DNA of 64,000 bases from Paenibacillus thermotolerans (GCF_028745515.1 NZ_JAQZSG010000029.1:213-64212); one strand, 5' to 3'. Positions 54,559 to 63,970 are shown, numbered from the stretch's first letter. The notes: a model not told the origin generated them from the letters alone. Numbers and translations are program-made.

Positions 54559-54891
54559 TCACCATTTGACCAAGAACGATTGAACGAGCAGCCATAGCCC
54601 CCATGCCGCCGCTCCGGCAATCAACGCGACGTACAGCGGCAGCGACCGGTGCAGCGCGAACGCCGCCGCCCCCAAAAAAGCCAGCGTCGCCGGCATGCCG
54701 TACAGCACCCCGCCGGCGAACCGCCCCAGCTCTTCCGGCCCTTGCCCCTGCTTCCATAACCAAAACAAGCTGATGATCGTAATGAGCGGCATGGCCGCCA
54801 CGATTCCTCCGACCTTCCGCAGCTTGCGCGCCAGCTCCGTGATCAATCCGATCACGAGTGCGGACGATGCGATTTTTATGAAGAAAAACAT
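54559..54891 (-). CDS. DUF3147-family membrane protein
   Basis: 110 residues with four membrane helices. GGIVAAMPLITIISLFWLW and GVLYGMPATLAFL are characteristic of DUF3147. Function unknown; the family is often paired with small regulators. It overlaps the upstream MarR gene by 16 bases, which implies translational coupling and suggests that the regulator controls it. Confidence 0.82.
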   Translation of the reverse strand: MFFFIKIASSALVIGLITELARKLRKVGGIVAAMPLITIISLFWLWKQGQGPEELGRFAGGVLYGMPATLAFLGAAAFALHRSLPLYVALIAGAAAWGLWLLVQSFLVKW

Positions 54892-55295
54892 TCCTGCGCC
54901 TCCTCTGCAATCCTAGCGAACGCACGCGCAACCGCTTCCCGTTCCTCCGTCTTCATCCGTTCCAATACCGCCTTAAGCCGCTCCTCATCCGGCCTGGAAT
55001 GCCGATGCAGCTTCGCCAGCCCCTCCTCGGTCAGCTTGACGAACACTTTGCGCTCGTCGCTTCGATCCCGCTCTTTCGTGAGCAGCGAATCCTTTTGCAG
55101 CCGTTTCACATGCTCCGACGCCGTATTATGGTTCACGCCGAGCAGCCCGGCGAGCTCCCCCACCGTCAGAGCGCCGCGCATTTCCAGATGCTGAAGAAGG
55201 CGCACGGCTTGGTGCGGCAGCGCCTCCTCATGCGGTCGATGGGTATAGTAATAAATTTGCGCAAAATGCTTAGCGATTTCCGGCACTCGATCCAT
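54876..55295 (-). CDS. MarR-family transcriptional regulator
   Basis: 139 residues. The winged helix has LTVGELAGLLGVNHNTASEHVKRL as recognition region and a wing with DRSDERKVFVKLTEEG, the DxRxxxxxLT-like MarR signature. A dimerisation helix follows. A palindrome overlaps its probable promoter (55325-55343), fitting autoregulation. It lies divergent from the rRNA methyltransferase and upstream of DUF3147. The ligand is unknown. Confidence 0.92.
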   Translation of the reverse strand: MDRVPEIAKHFAQIYYYTHRPHEEALPHQAVRLLQHLEMRGALTVGELAGLLGVNHNTASEHVKRLQKDSLLTKERDRSDERKVFVKLTEEGLAKLHRHSRPDEERLKAVLERMKTEEREAVARAFARIAEEAQECFSS

Positions 55296-55324
55296 CTAAT
55301 GCAACACCTTCGTTTCTGACGATT

Positions 55325-55343
55325 ATATCTTATAATACGATAT
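55325..55343. promoter_or_regulatory. Palindrome over the MarR promoter
   Basis: ATATC and GATAT flank nine bases; the site overlaps an AT-rich -10-like TATAAT on both strands. It is a likely MarR operator between the divergent genes. Confidence 0.45.
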
Positions 55344-55412
55344 TTTTAGAAGTGAAGCAATTTGTGATAAAGTGAGACATGACAGGCCATCAAAGATCGG
55401 AGAAGTGGCGAA

Positions 55413-56993
55413 GTGGACAAGCGCGGCAAACGTGAAGAATACGGCAATAAAGGGAAACCGAAACAAAAAGCGGGACCGGCGAGTGCGAAAATAACGGCGG
55501 CGGAAGCGGACCGGTTACAGCCGGGCGATACCGTTGCGGTGACGATCAAACGGCTCGGCATCAACGGAGAAGGCGTCGGTTATTACAAGCGCAAGACGAT
55601 ATTTGTGGAAGGGGCGCTTCCCGGGGAGGTCGTGAAGGCGAAAATTACGCGGGCGGAGCCGAAGCTGCTGTACGCGACGACGCTCCAAATCGAGCGGCCG
55701 TCGGAGCACCGGACGACTCCGTTCTGCCCGATGTACGAACAATGCGGAGGCTGCCAGCTTCAGCATATGGCGTATCAAGGACAGCTGAAGGAGAAGGAAG
55801 AAATCGTCCGGGAGGCGTTCTACCGGTATGCGGGCATTGCGGGCGAGACGCTCCCCCTCCTTCCGATCATCGGCATGGAGGAGCCTTCCGGCTACCGGAA
55901 CAAGGCGCAGCTGCAAATCGGCATGTCGGGCGGCGACGTGCTGGCCGGGTTGTACTCGCCGGGCTCCCGGCGATTGATCGACATTACCGGCTGCCCGGTG
56001 CAGCACGGCAAGGTGAACGATACGCTGCGCACGGTGAAGACAATCGTCGCGGCGCTGAAGCTTCCGGTGGCGGACCCTGCGCGGTACCGCGGCGCTTCCG
56101 CCGCCGAGCCGGAGGACGGCGAGTACGCGGTCCGCGCGAGCGCGGCGCGCACGGCTGCGGCGGGCGGCAAGCCCGCGGCGAGACATGCGGCCGCGCCGAA
56201 GACGGCCGCTTCCGCGCTGCGCACGATCGTGGCGCGGGCGTCGTTTGCGACGGGAGCGATGCAGCTCACGTTCGTCACGACGGGCAGCGAGCTGCCGTCG
56301 GAGCGCGCGCTCGTGCGCGAAGTGCGCACGCGCCTCCCCGACGTTGTGTCGATCGCGCACAACGTCAACCCCGCCGACACGCCGCTCGTGTTCGGCGACC
56401 ATACGCGCGTCGTCTGGGGCGACGAGCGCATGGAGGAACGTCTCGGACGCCTGACGTTCGAGCTGTCCCCGCGCGCGTTCTTCCAGCTGAACCCGTCGCA
56501 GACGGTTCGGCTGTACGACGCGGCGAAGAAGGCCGCGGCGCTGACCGGCGCCGAAAGCGTAGTCGACGCCTACTGCGGCGTCGGAACCATCTCCCTATGG
56601 CTGGCGGACGCCGCCAAGGAGGTGCGCGGCATCGAGGCCGTCGCCGATGCCGTAACGGACGCGCGCCGCAACGCGCAGCGCAACAACGTCGCGAACGCCG
56701 CGTTCTACGCCGGCCTCGCGGAGGAGCTGCTCCCGCAATGGGCCCAAGCGGGGTACAAGCCCGACGTGGCCGTCGTCGACCCGCCGCGCTCCGGCTGCGA
56801 CCGGCGGCTGCTCGACGCGCTCACGCGCACGAAGCCGAAACGGATCGTCTACGTTTCGTGCAACCCCGCCACCTTGGCCAAAGACGCCAAGGTGCTGCTG
56901 GACGGAGGCTACACAATCGCCTCCATCCAGCCCGTCGACATGTTCCCCCACACGTCGCATGTAGAAGTAGTCTGCGAACTTGTCGGAAAGTAA
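55413..56993 (+). CDS. rlmD: 23S rRNA (uracil-5-)-methyltransferase, RlmD/RlmCD type
   Basis: 526 residues from GTG 55413, with GGAGAAG upstream. TRAM domain at about 35-95, then the four 4Fe-4S cysteines C105, C111, C114 and C194 (CPMYEQCGGC and ITGCPV). The Rossmann methyltransferase domain has VVDAYCGVGTISLW and VVDPPRSGCD, and the catalytic Cys lies in YVSCNPATLAKD. Family enzymes of Gram-positive bacteria methylate U747 and/or U1939. An Ala/Arg/Gly-rich stretch at about 228-268, absent from typical members, interrupts the region before the Rossmann fold. Divergent from MarR. Confidence 0.93.
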   Translation: MDKRGKREEYGNKGKPKQKAGPASAKITAAEADRLQPGDTVAVTIKRLGINGEGVGYYKRKTIFVEGALPGEVVKAKITRAEPKLLYATTLQIERPSEHRTTPFCPMYEQCGGCQLQHMAYQGQLKEKEEIVREAFYRYAGIAGETLPLLPIIGMEEPSGYRNKAQLQIGMSGGDVLAGLYSPGSRRLIDITGCPVQHGKVNDTLRTVKTIVAALKLPVADPARYRGASAAEPEDGEYAVRASAARTAAAGGKPAARHAAAPKTAASALRTIVARASFATGAMQLTFVTTGSELPSERALVREVRTRLPDVVSIAHNVNPADTPLVFGDHTRVVWGDERMEERLGRLTFELSPRAFFQLNPSQTVRLYDAAKKAAALTGAESVVDAYCGVGTISLWLADAAKEVRGIEAVADAVTDARRNAQRNNVANAAFYAGLAEELLPQWAQAGYKPDVAVVDPPRSGCDRRLLDALTRTKPKRIVYVSCNPATLAKDAKVLLDGGYTIASIQPVDMFPHTSHVEVVCELVGK

Positions 56994-57009
56994 ATCGAGT
57001 CTGAATATT

Positions 57010-57041
57010 CGAGGCTGCAGGTCATCGACCTAGCGGCCTCG
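57010..57041. terminator. Possible terminator hairpin after the rRNA methyltransferase
   Basis: CGAGGC (57010) pairs with GCCTCG, enclosing AGGTC-atc-GACCT. A clear T-run is missing. Confidence 0.4.
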
Positions 57042-57191
57042 TATGCTTTCTAGTGCAATCGGCTTGCGGGAAAACCGCAAAAAATCGGCGGGCGGCGTAC
57101 AGCACATTTACGGTTCGGACCAAGTGCCGATTCGATATAATGAATCCAGCGAACGCAAGCTTAAAATCATGATAGAAAAGGTGACAAAGAC

Positions 57192-57557
57192 ATGTATTCC
57201 GGCACACATAAGTACGACTCCGGCAAGAATCGAATCTACACGTCCGTGATCGGCATGATGCGGATGGAGCATACGGACGAATTCATCGAGGGCGGCAAGA
57301 GAGTGATTGACCAGGCAAAACCCGGGTTTACAGTCGTAATGGACTATTCCCAAGGAGAAGCTTCGCCTGCCGACGTAAACGATAAATTGGGCGAGCTTCG
57401 TCAATATCTTGCGAATCGCTCCCCTAAGCGCGTGGTAACGGTCGTCAATAAAATGCTGATGAAATCGCTCGTATCGCAGAAATTAAAAGGAGACAATCTG
57501 AATACGGACACATTCGCTTCGGTGGAAGAGGCCGATCGATTCCTGGATTCCATATAA
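57192..57557 (+). CDS. Hypothetical 121-aa cytosolic protein
   Basis: ATG 57192 follows AAGGTG. A TATAAT (57136-57141) lies about 50 bases upstream, with GCCGAT just before it. The protein starts MYSGTHKYDSGKNRIYTSVI, has no signal peptide or membrane helix, and alternates strands and helices (FTVVMDYSQGEASPADVNDK, KRVVTVVNKMLMKSLVS). That could be a STAS/SpoIIAA-like fold, but the match is only structural impression. A strong terminator follows, yet only 32 bases then remain before the EAL gene, so this gene may provide the transcript for the signalling module by read-through. Confidence 0.6.
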   Translation: MYSGTHKYDSGKNRIYTSVIGMMRMEHTDEFIEGGKRVIDQAKPGFTVVMDYSQGEASPADVNDKLGELRQYLANRSPKRVVTVVNKMLMKSLVSQKLKGDNLNTDTFASVEEADRFLDSI

Positions 57558-57572
57558 GCTGAGGTGCGCGGT

Positions 57573-57611
57573 AAGGCGTTCTTTCAACGGCCGTTGAAAG
57601 GCGCCTTTTTT
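57573..57611 (+). terminator. Strong terminator ahead of the signalling module
   Basis: CTTTCAACGGCCGTTGAAAG is a perfect inverted repeat, extended by GGCG/CGCC and followed by TTTTTT. Confidence 0.88.
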
Positions 57612-57643
57612 CAAATCAGGTTACCAACAAGGGGAGGAAATGT

Positions 57644-58420
57644 TTGCGGAATCTTGCACGGCAACTTAAGGAAGACCTCGAACAAGAGTTGCTTACCATA
57701 TTCTATCAACCCATCATCGATTGTTACACGCAGAAAATCGTAAGCGCCGAAGCGTTAATTCGCTGGAACCACCGCACTCTCGGCAACATTCCTGCTGCGG
57801 AGGTCATCAAGATCGCCGAAACATGGGAACTCATCGTTCCTTTGGGAGAATGGGTATTGACAAAAACGTGCATGCAGGTAAACCGATGGCACGCGCAAGG
57901 ATTACGCATAACGGCAGCCGTCAATGTATCGCCCATGCAGCTGGAGGATTTGCAGTATACCGACAAAGTATACAAAGCGCTGAGGCAAGCAAATATAGAG
58001 CCGGGCGATTTAGTGCTTGAAATTACGGAGACGGAAAATCTATTTCATTACGGCAACGCTTTCGCGGCATTAAGAGAATTGTCCGATTTCGGCGTAAAGC
58101 TGTCCATCGACGATTTTGGGGTCGGTTACGCGTCCGTAGGATATTTGACACAGATGCATTGCCAATATATTAAAATCGACCGTTCCTTTGTGAGGGACAT
58201 TCAATCGAGAACGTCGAGGGAAATCATCAAATCGATCCTATCGCTCGCCAAGCAATTAAACATTTCCGTCATCGTAGAAGGTGTAGAAGATGAAAGCGAG
58301 AAGGAAATTTTGCAGCAGATCGATTGTCGTTTGATGCAAGGATACTTGTTCGGAAAGCCGATGGAATTGGAACAGTTTAATCGGAATTATATACGGGGTG
58401 GCGTCTTACATGATAACTAA
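57644..58420 (+). CDS. Stand-alone EAL-domain c-di-GMP phosphodiesterase
   Basis: 258 residues from TTG 57644, seven bases after GGGGAGG; the nearby ATG at 57640 opens a ten-codon frame. The protein is only an EAL domain. Catalytic residues are all present: E36 of EAL, N94, E126, D156-D157 ([11 protein letters not shown]), K177, E212 and Q232. It should hydrolyse c-di-GMP to pGpG. There is no sensory domain or membrane helix. It overlaps the next gene by 11 bases and heads a four-gene unit. Confidence 0.9.
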   Translation: MRNLARQLKEDLEQELLTIFYQPIIDCYTQKIVSAEALIRWNHRTLGNIPAAEVIKIAETWELIVPLGEWVLTKTCMQVNRWHAQGLRITAAVNVSPMQLEDLQYTDKVYKALRQANIEPGDLVLEITETENLFHYGNAFAALRELSDFGVKLSIDDFGVGYASVGYLTQMHCQYIKIDRSFVRDIQSRTSREIIKSILSLAKQLNISVIVEGVEDESEKEILQQIDCRLMQGYLFGKPMELEQFNRNYIRGGVLHDN

Positions 58421-59396
58421 ATGGCTTGCGACATTTTCACGGAATCGGGACACAGCCGCGGTTGCTCCGCCGGAGAAAAACCCGATCCTAACGGAGCTGC
58501 ATCGACAAATGGATCAGATCTCCTCCTACTCCGAACTTTTGGAGGCTATGGCCTTTGCCAGCAAAGACGGAATTACGAACATCAAGGAGGCCAACGAAGT
58601 CATATCTCAAGGAGCCATCCAGCTTTCCGCCTCCACCGAACAATCCGCTCGCGCTATGGAAGAGATGGCTCAAGGGATTCAACGAATTGCCGAATCGGCG
58701 ACGACGGTGCACGAATTCTCGCTGAAGTCCTCGGACGAAGCGGCAAAGGGGACGCAATCGTTGGAGCTGGTAACCGAACAGATGGGCTATATTCATCATT
58801 CCGCCAATCGCTCCTCGGAGGTCATCCAGACGCTCGGCGATCATTCCGCCAATATCGGCAAGATCGTGACAACGATTGCCGATATTGCTTCCCAAACGAA
58901 TTTGCTTGCTTTGAATGCAGCGATTGAAGCGGCTCGCGCGGGAGAGCACGGAAGAGGATTTTCCGTTGTCGCAACGGAAGTAAAGAAGCTCGCCGAGCAA
59001 TCGTCCGACTCCGCGAAAGAAATCTCTGTTATTATTAAAGAAATTCAACATCAAGTGCAGCTTTCCATTCAATCGATGGAGGAAGTCTTGAAGCAGGTGC
59101 AGGTCGGGCTGGAACGAGTCGAGCAAACGAGCCATACGTTCTCCGCTATTGTGGGCGCCTCCAGACACGTAGCTGTCCAAATTCACGAGATATCGGCGGT
59201 TTCGGAACAAATATCTGCCGGAGCGGAACAGATTGCGGCCTCGGTAGTGGAAATGATGAATATTTCGAGAACGACAGCCTCCAATATTCAAAGCGTAACA
59301 GGAACGATAGACGAGCAATTTGAAGCCATCGAGGAAATTAATACGTTGTCCGAAAATTTAGGGAAACTGAATACGGAGTTAAGACAACTGTTCTGA
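58410..59396 (+). CDS. Soluble methyl-accepting chemotaxis signalling-domain protein
   Basis: 328 residues from ATG 58410 (a GTG at 58398 lies further inside the EAL gene). No membrane helix and no recognisable ligand domain: after a short N-terminus the protein is nearly all coiled-coil MCP domain. The CheW/CheA contact tip is intact ([20 protein letters not shown], then [19 protein letters not shown]). Methylation-type Gln/Glu-rich heptads flank it. Either it is an adaptor that controls CheA from the cytosol, or it uses the MCP tip to act on its gene neighbours. Confidence 0.85.
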   Translation: MITKWLATFSRNRDTAAVAPPEKNPILTELHRQMDQISSYSELLEAMAFASKDGITNIKEANEVISQGAIQLSASTEQSARAMEEMAQGIQRIAESATTVHEFSLKSSDEAAKGTQSLELVTEQMGYIHHSANRSSEVIQTLGDHSANIGKIVTTIADIASQTNLLALNAAIEAARAGEHGRGFSVVATEVKKLAEQSSDSAKEISVIIKEIQHQVQLSIQSMEEVLKQVQVGLERVEQTSHTFSAIVGASRHVAVQIHEISAVSEQISAGAEQIAASVVEMMNISRTTASNIQSVTGTIDEQFEAIEEINTLSENLGKLNTELRQLF

Positions 59397-59410
59397 GGTG
59401 ACGATAACCG

Positions 59411-60949
59411 ATGGGTTTCTCTAATCTGAAGCATGTGGACGTACTGAAAATCATAGCGGAGAATACGACGGATATTATTCTTTTTGTCGAGAACAACGGG
59501 ATTGTGTCTTATGTCACCCCAAGCATCAAGAAGACGATGGGCTATGATGAGAGTGAGTTTTTAGGGAAAACCGCGTTCAACCACATTCATGTCGATGACC
59601 AAGCCTTGGTCGAAAACTTGCATAAGGAAGTGGTAAACTCCAAGTCCTCGATTTTGTGCGATTACAGGGCTTATCATAGAAACGGCAGTGTCGTATTTAT
59701 GGAAGCCAAAGCCATGCCTGTACCGGACGAGGATGGAGAAATTACTTTGGCCGTAGTCGTTCTTAGAGATATAACCGATCGGAAACAGACGGAAATCGCG
59801 TTGCGGAAGAGCGAGCAAAGATATAAAGTGCTGCAATCGAGCCTGAATCACTTTTCCGGCGACCTTACGAAAATTATGAAAAGCGCCGATTTGGAGCGGC
59901 GCTTGCTTCTGGAAGTGATGGAAGTAATGGACGCGCAAGCCGCACGAATTTTTCACATCTCGAAAGAAACGAATACCGTCGTAGCCGAAGCAGGCAGCGG
60001 TGTTCTTGCAGACTATCAAATTATTTCCAAGCTCCAGAACGATATCTCGATCGGTACGCTGCTAAATATCCGTAATCAGTACTTTGTGAAAATCGGGGAA
60101 ACGATCGACCGTTCGTTTTTTCTAGGCTTTACACTGCTTACTCCGCAAATAAGCGAGGACGACAGGCTGTGGTTAGAAACGATCATTCATTACGTCCGTA
60201 TTTTGTACGACAATTTACAGCAGATCGAACAGCTGATCGAGCAGCTTCAAGCCATTGCAGAAACGAAAGAAACGCCGGTATGGGTGTTAAGATTATTATT
60301 CAACCTGTCGGAGAAGGAACGTTTTCAGCTTTCCGGCGACTTGCATGATTCCGTGCTGCAAACGCTCATACATTGGTATCGCAAGCTGGAAAATATGTCG
60401 GAGCCAACCGAGCCAAGCGGCGTTACGGAAGACCTTGTCCAAATATCGGAAGGGTTATTGGACTGCATCCACCAAATCCGCAATATATGCAATGAGGTTC
60501 GGCCTCCCTTCTTCCGGGAAACCGGAATTATCGAGGTGCTTCGAAATTTGTTCGATCACGTCACTCAATTTAACGGAAACTTTGAAATATCCTTTCAATC
60601 GGAAGAGAACGACTATGAACTAAACGAAGAACAGATGCTGGGCATCTATAGAATCGTCCAGGAGCTTCTTAACAATACAATGAAGCATTCGGACGCTTCA
60701 TTGGTGCGCTTTCATATAAGAAAAGAAAAAGAAGACTATATGGCGATCGAGTACAGCGATAACGGGAAAGGCTTTGAACTGGAAAGACTGAAAGCTCCTC
60801 TACGCCATCTGGGGATATCGGGGATCCAAAAGAGGGTGCAAAGCTTGGAAGGCAGCGTTCAGTTTTCCTCCTCATTGGATTGCGGCGTTTCCGTAAAAAT
60901 CAAAATACCTGTAAAATTATCGAGAATGGTGGCTGCCTTCATTGATTAA
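59411..60949 (+). CDS. Cytosolic PAS-containing NarL-type sensor histidine kinase
   Basis: 512 residues, no membrane helix. PAS/PAC domain at about 10-130 (DIILFVENNGIVSYVTPSIK, VVVLRDITDRKQTE). A helical, GAF-like region lies at about 140-280 (MDAQAARIFHISKETNTVVA). The HisKA_3-type DHp helix has phosphoacceptor H312 in LSGDLHDSVLQTL. HATPase_c has QELLNNTMKHSDA, EYSDNGKGFEL and HLGISGIQKRV. It resembles the kinase half of ComP but lacks the ComP membrane part. It starts 14 bases after the MCP gene and overlaps the regulator gene by eight bases. Confidence 0.9.
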   Translation: MGFSNLKHVDVLKIIAENTTDIILFVENNGIVSYVTPSIKKTMGYDESEFLGKTAFNHIHVDDQALVENLHKEVVNSKSSILCDYRAYHRNGSVVFMEAKAMPVPDEDGEITLAVVVLRDITDRKQTEIALRKSEQRYKVLQSSLNHFSGDLTKIMKSADLERRLLLEVMEVMDAQAARIFHISKETNTVVAEAGSGVLADYQIISKLQNDISIGTLLNIRNQYFVKIGETIDRSFFLGFTLLTPQISEDDRLWLETIIHYVRILYDNLQQIEQLIEQLQAIAETKETPVWVLRLLFNLSEKERFQLSGDLHDSVLQTLIHWYRKLENMSEPTEPSGVTEDLVQISEGLLDCIHQIRNICNEVRPPFFRETGIIEVLRNLFDHVTQFNGNFEISFQSEENDYELNEEQMLGIYRIVQELLNNTMKHSDASLVRFHIRKEKEDYMAIEYSDNGKGFELERLKAPLRHLGISGIQKRVQSLEGSVQFSSSLDCGVSVKIKIPVKLSRMVAAFID

Positions 60950-61595
60950 AGTGTTGTTGATAGACGATCATTCGACGGTCGCGGAAGGCACGAAAGCGCT
61001 AATCGAACAAGAAAACGATATGATAGTCGAAATGGAAACCGACCCGTTCGAGGTGCTTCATCGGATTCAGTTCCATAAGTACGATCTCTTTTTATTGGAT
61101 TTATATATGCCGGCGATGAATGGAGTCGAGCTTTCCAAGAAAATATTATCGATACAGCCGGAAGCGCGGATCGTCATTTACTCCGGCTTCGATATCGCTC
61201 CCCATTTTAACATGCTGATCGAAACCGGCGTGGCAGGCTTCGTGTCCAAAACGGGGACAAAAGACCAATTGATCACTTCGATCAGGTGCGCAATGCGCAA
61301 CGACATGCTGCTTCCCGTTTCCCTTGTCAGGCAATTGAGGAGAATCGGAGTCGTAGCGGAAGGTTCGAGTCACTTCGCCGAGAGAATCGTCCTGACGGAG
61401 AAAGAAAATGAAGTGCTGCTCGCGTTATCGAAGGGCTTACCGAGCAAGGACATCTCCAAAAAATTGCTGATGAGCCAACGTACGGTGGAATACAATATCA
61501 CGAATATTTTCAAAAAACTGAACGTAAAAACAAGACTTGACGCAGTAACGAAAGCCAAGGAGCTTGGCCTTCTCCCCGCGGAGCATCTCAACTAA
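60942..61595 (+). CDS. ComA-like (NarL/LuxR) response regulator
   Basis: 217 residues from TTG 60942, which overlaps the kinase stop; no better start fits the receiver domain. Acidic pair D8-D9 and phosphoacceptor D53 in LFLLDLYMPAMNG, then a LuxR-type HTH (LTEKENEVLLALSKGLPSKD, SQRTVEYNITNIFKKLNVKT). The GFVSKTG switch-region Lys is present. It is the cognate partner of the overlapping kinase. Targets are unknown. A bidirectional terminator follows. Confidence 0.92.
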   Translation: MIKVLLIDDHSTVAEGTKALIEQENDMIVEMETDPFEVLHRIQFHKYDLFLLDLYMPAMNGVELSKKILSIQPEARIVIYSGFDIAPHFNMLIETGVAGFVSKTGTKDQLITSIRCAMRNDMLLPVSLVRQLRRIGVVAEGSSHFAERIVLTEKENEVLLALSKGLPSKDISKKLLMSQRTVEYNITNIFKKLNVKTRLDAVTKAKELGLLPAEHLN

Positions 61596-61606
61596 TCGGA
61601 CAAAAC

Positions 61607-61648
61607 AAAAGGACAGCGGAACCCGAAAGGATTGTGCTGTCCTTTTTT
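61607..61648. terminator. Bidirectional terminator between convergent genes
   Basis: AAAAGGACAGC pairs with GCTGTCCTTTTTT, with A-rich and T-rich flanks. It serves the response-regulator gene and the converging permease gene. Confidence 0.85.
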
Positions 61649-61663
61649 ACCGATGCCTCTGGA

Positions 61664-62743
61664 TTACAACACCCACGAACCGACAATGCCGCACAAGACT
61701 CCCAGAATGACTACGGAAGACGCTACGAAAACAAGCACGCGAGCCGGGAATGCTTTCTTGATCATCAACAGAGAAGGCAAGCTCACGGAAGGCAGCGTGA
61801 TCAATAACGCTGCGGCCGGACCCGCTCCCATGCCGAACGACATCATCGTTTGGACGATCGGTATTTCCGCGGCGGTCGGGATTACGAACAGCATCCCCGC
61901 AATCGAAAGCGCGATAATCGTAAGAATGCCGTAGGACGCCGTTTCGCCGACGGCCGGCAGCAGCCAAGCCCGGAATGCCCCGAGCAGTAGAACGGCAATG
62001 ATATAGGCCGGCACGATCGCCAGCGTCAGCTTCCACACGCTGCTCAGCCAGCGCCGCCAAATCGGACGGTCTTCTTCCGCACCGCCGGATTGCGATTTCT
62101 CGATTTCCTCAGGTATTGCAGCATCCGACGCTAAGCGATTCGCCAAGTAGCTCACGCCGAATACGAGCAGCAGCCCGAAAATCAACCGCAGCGCCGTAAA
62201 CTTCCATCCGAGCACGAACATCATAAAAATGAGCGTGGCCGGATTAATGGCCGGATTTCCGAGCCAAAACGCCAAAGCCGCCCCCACGGAAACGTTTCTT
62301 TTCCGCAAGCCGACGGCAATCGGCGCGGCGCAGCAGGTGCACATCATGCCTGGAATTGAGGCAGCGCCGGCAATGGCCGTACTGCCGAAGGTCGCTTTCC
62401 CCAGCACGCGCATCAGCCATTGCTTCGGAATCAGCACCTGCACTAACGATCCAAGCAAAATACCTAAAACCGCGGCTTTCCAAACCGACTTGTAATACGC
62501 TGCGGCGTAAGACCATGCCGCTTCCCAGGAAGGAGCCGGCGCGGTAGCTGCCGTGCCGGACACGATGGATGCGCCGATCGAATGCGTATCCGCCGCCGTA
62601 AACGCTTTGTGAAAGTAAGGCACCCATTTGACGTACGCTAAACCCGCTATAAGAATAATGAGGAATATGGCAATTGAAATAACGGATTTTTTATTCGGAC
62701 GCACCGTTCCGAGAGGTTTCGAAGATGCGAGCTCCTGATTCAT
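61664..62743 (-). CDS. ArsP/DUF318-family permease
   Basis: 359 residues from ATG 62743, with GGGTGAT upstream (a GTG at 62752 is possible). Eight to ten membrane helices in two halves. The motif IPGMMCTCCAAPIAVGLRKR carries the vicinal cysteines and Pro residues typical of the permease family that includes organoarsenical exporter ArsP and YraQ. WLGNPAINPATLIFM and TAAEIPIVQTMM are the second-half signatures. The substrate may be a soft metalloid compound, but other members are uncharacterised. The LysR gene lies upstream on the same strand. Confidence 0.85.
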   Translation of the reverse strand: MNQELASSKPLGTVRPNKKSVISIAIFLIILIAGLAYVKWVPYFHKAFTAADTHSIGASIVSGTAATAPAPSWEAAWSYAAAYYKSVWKAAVLGILLGSLVQVLIPKQWLMRVLGKATFGSTAIAGAASIPGMMCTCCAAPIAVGLRKRNVSVGAALAFWLGNPAINPATLIFMMFVLGWKFTALRLIFGLLLVFGVSYLANRLASDAAIPEEIEKSQSGGAEEDRPIWRRWLSSVWKLTLAIVPAYIIAVLLLGAFRAWLLPAVGETASYGILTIIALSIAGMLFVIPTAAEIPIVQTMMSFGMGAGPAAALLITLPSVSLPSLLMIKKAFPARVLVFVASSVVILGVLCGIVGSWVL

Positions 62744-62784
62744 TCGGATCACCCTAACTATAATGATTTGGTTCGTTATGATTA

Positions 62785-62807
62785 TTTCTCATTCACTATA
62801 TGAGAAA
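62785..62807. promoter_or_regulatory. Palindrome upstream of the permease
   Basis: TTTCTCAT and ATGAGAAA flank seven bases in the gap between the LysR stop and the permease start. Operator or weak terminator. Confidence 0.4.
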
Positions 62808-62859
62808 AAGTCATCTTTACGAACTTATCACTACGGTCGATTGCTTGTAAAGTGGGAAT

Positions 62860-63735
62860 TTATGATTTGAACCGGCGCAGCGCTTCTTCCATAAATAGTC
62901 CGATCAACGGATGGGAGTGTCTCGACTTATGTACGTATAAATAAAAGCCGCGGTCTGTCGGGATCTCGAGGAACACGCGAATGCCCGGACGATACGCATC
63001 CCGTATCGACCAATGGGAGACGAATGCATAGCCGACGCCCGCTTCCGCCATGGCAAGCGTAGCTTCCGTACTGTTGACTTCGGCCGCAACCGTTAACGTT
63101 TCCAAGGAAAACCCCGATTTGTTCAATATCTCCTCCACCGCCCTGCGTGTTCCGGAGCCTTTTTCCCGTACAATAATTGGAACGTCCCGAACGTCCTTCA
63201 ACGAGCTCAGCGGCTTATGACCGTCGCGCCCGATCAGAACGAGCATGTCCGCAGCGACATACTCCCCCGTCAGCTCTTCATGTTCGATGCGATGTCCTAC
63301 GAAGGCCAGGTCGATTTGGCGCTTCAGCAGCATTGTCAGCACGTCTTCCGAGTCTTCGGCACGAATGGCGAATTCGATTTTCGGATGCTTTTCCCGAATC
63401 CTCCTTACTATGTCCGGCAGCATATAACTGGCGGGAATCGTGCTGGCGCCGATTTTTATTTGTCCGGTCCATTCGTTCTTCAGAGCGTGACATTCCGCCA
63501 GCAGAAGATCCCACTCCGCAAGCAGCTGCTTCGCTTTACGATATACCGTTTCGCCGGCTAAGGTCGGCTTGACGGAAGACGAGGTTCGCGAAAGCAGCTG
63601 CAGGCCGATTTCTTCCTCCAGCGCTTTGATTTGTCTGCTTACGCCGGATTGGGTGAGGCCCATCGCTTGCGATACTTCCGTAAATCCTTGATGTTCGACG
63701 ACATTGACGAACGTGTGCAAATATTTGAAGTTCAA
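62860..63735 (-). CDS. LysR-family transcriptional regulator (CysL/YeiE-like)
   Basis: 291 residues from TTG 63735, seven bases after AGGTG, which gives the normal LysR N-terminus NFKYLHTFVNVVEHQGFTEV. An ATG far upstream at 63834 would add an unrelated extension. HTH at about 15-38 (GFTEVSQAMGLTQSGVSRQI) and an effector domain with PIIVREKGSGTRRAVEEIL, the phosphate/sulfate-like binding loop of the CysL/CbbR-like group. It is divergent from the gene cut by the window end, whose promoter lies beside AAGTAAC-type repeats. Confidence 0.9.
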   Translation of the reverse strand: MNFKYLHTFVNVVEHQGFTEVSQAMGLTQSGVSRQIKALEEEIGLQLLSRTSSSVKPTLAGETVYRKAKQLLAEWDLLLAECHALKNEWTGQIKIGASTIPASYMLPDIVRRIREKHPKIEFAIRAEDSEDVLTMLLKRQIDLAFVGHRIEHEELTGEYVAADMLVLIGRDGHKPLSSLKDVRDVPIIVREKGSGTRRAVEEILNKSGFSLETLTVAAEVNSTEATLAMAEAGVGYAFVSHWSIRDAYRPGIRVFLEIPTDRGFYLYVHKSRHSHPLIGLFMEEALRRFKS

Positions 63736-63884
63736 CCATATCACCTGATCCGCAACGAAAATTATGAGTGGCTGTAAATTCCCTCTATACTCATTCCTTC
63801 CGAATAGGCTCAAATCCTTTATCCATGGTAGCATCCCGACGGAATAACGGCTTTATTCATAAGCATCATGTAAATTTATGTTAC

Positions 63885-63913
63885 TTGACTACAGTTGTTT
63901 GTATTTATATAAT
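63885..63913 (+). promoter_or_regulatory. Near-consensus SigA promoter
   Basis: TTGACT (63885-63890), 17 bases, then TATAAT (63908-63913). It drives the gene starting at 63971. Confidence 0.85.
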
Positions 63914-63930
63914 TACTTACGAAAAGTAAC
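63913..63930. promoter_or_regulatory. Candidate LysR operator
   Basis: TTACTT and AAGTAA face each other across five bases next to the -10; a further GTTACTT overlaps the -35 (63880-63886). Three similarly spaced half-sites suggest binding by the divergent LysR protein. Confidence 0.5.
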
Positions 63931-63970
63931 AATAGAACAAATAATAATTACAACAAGAGAGGTGAACGAA

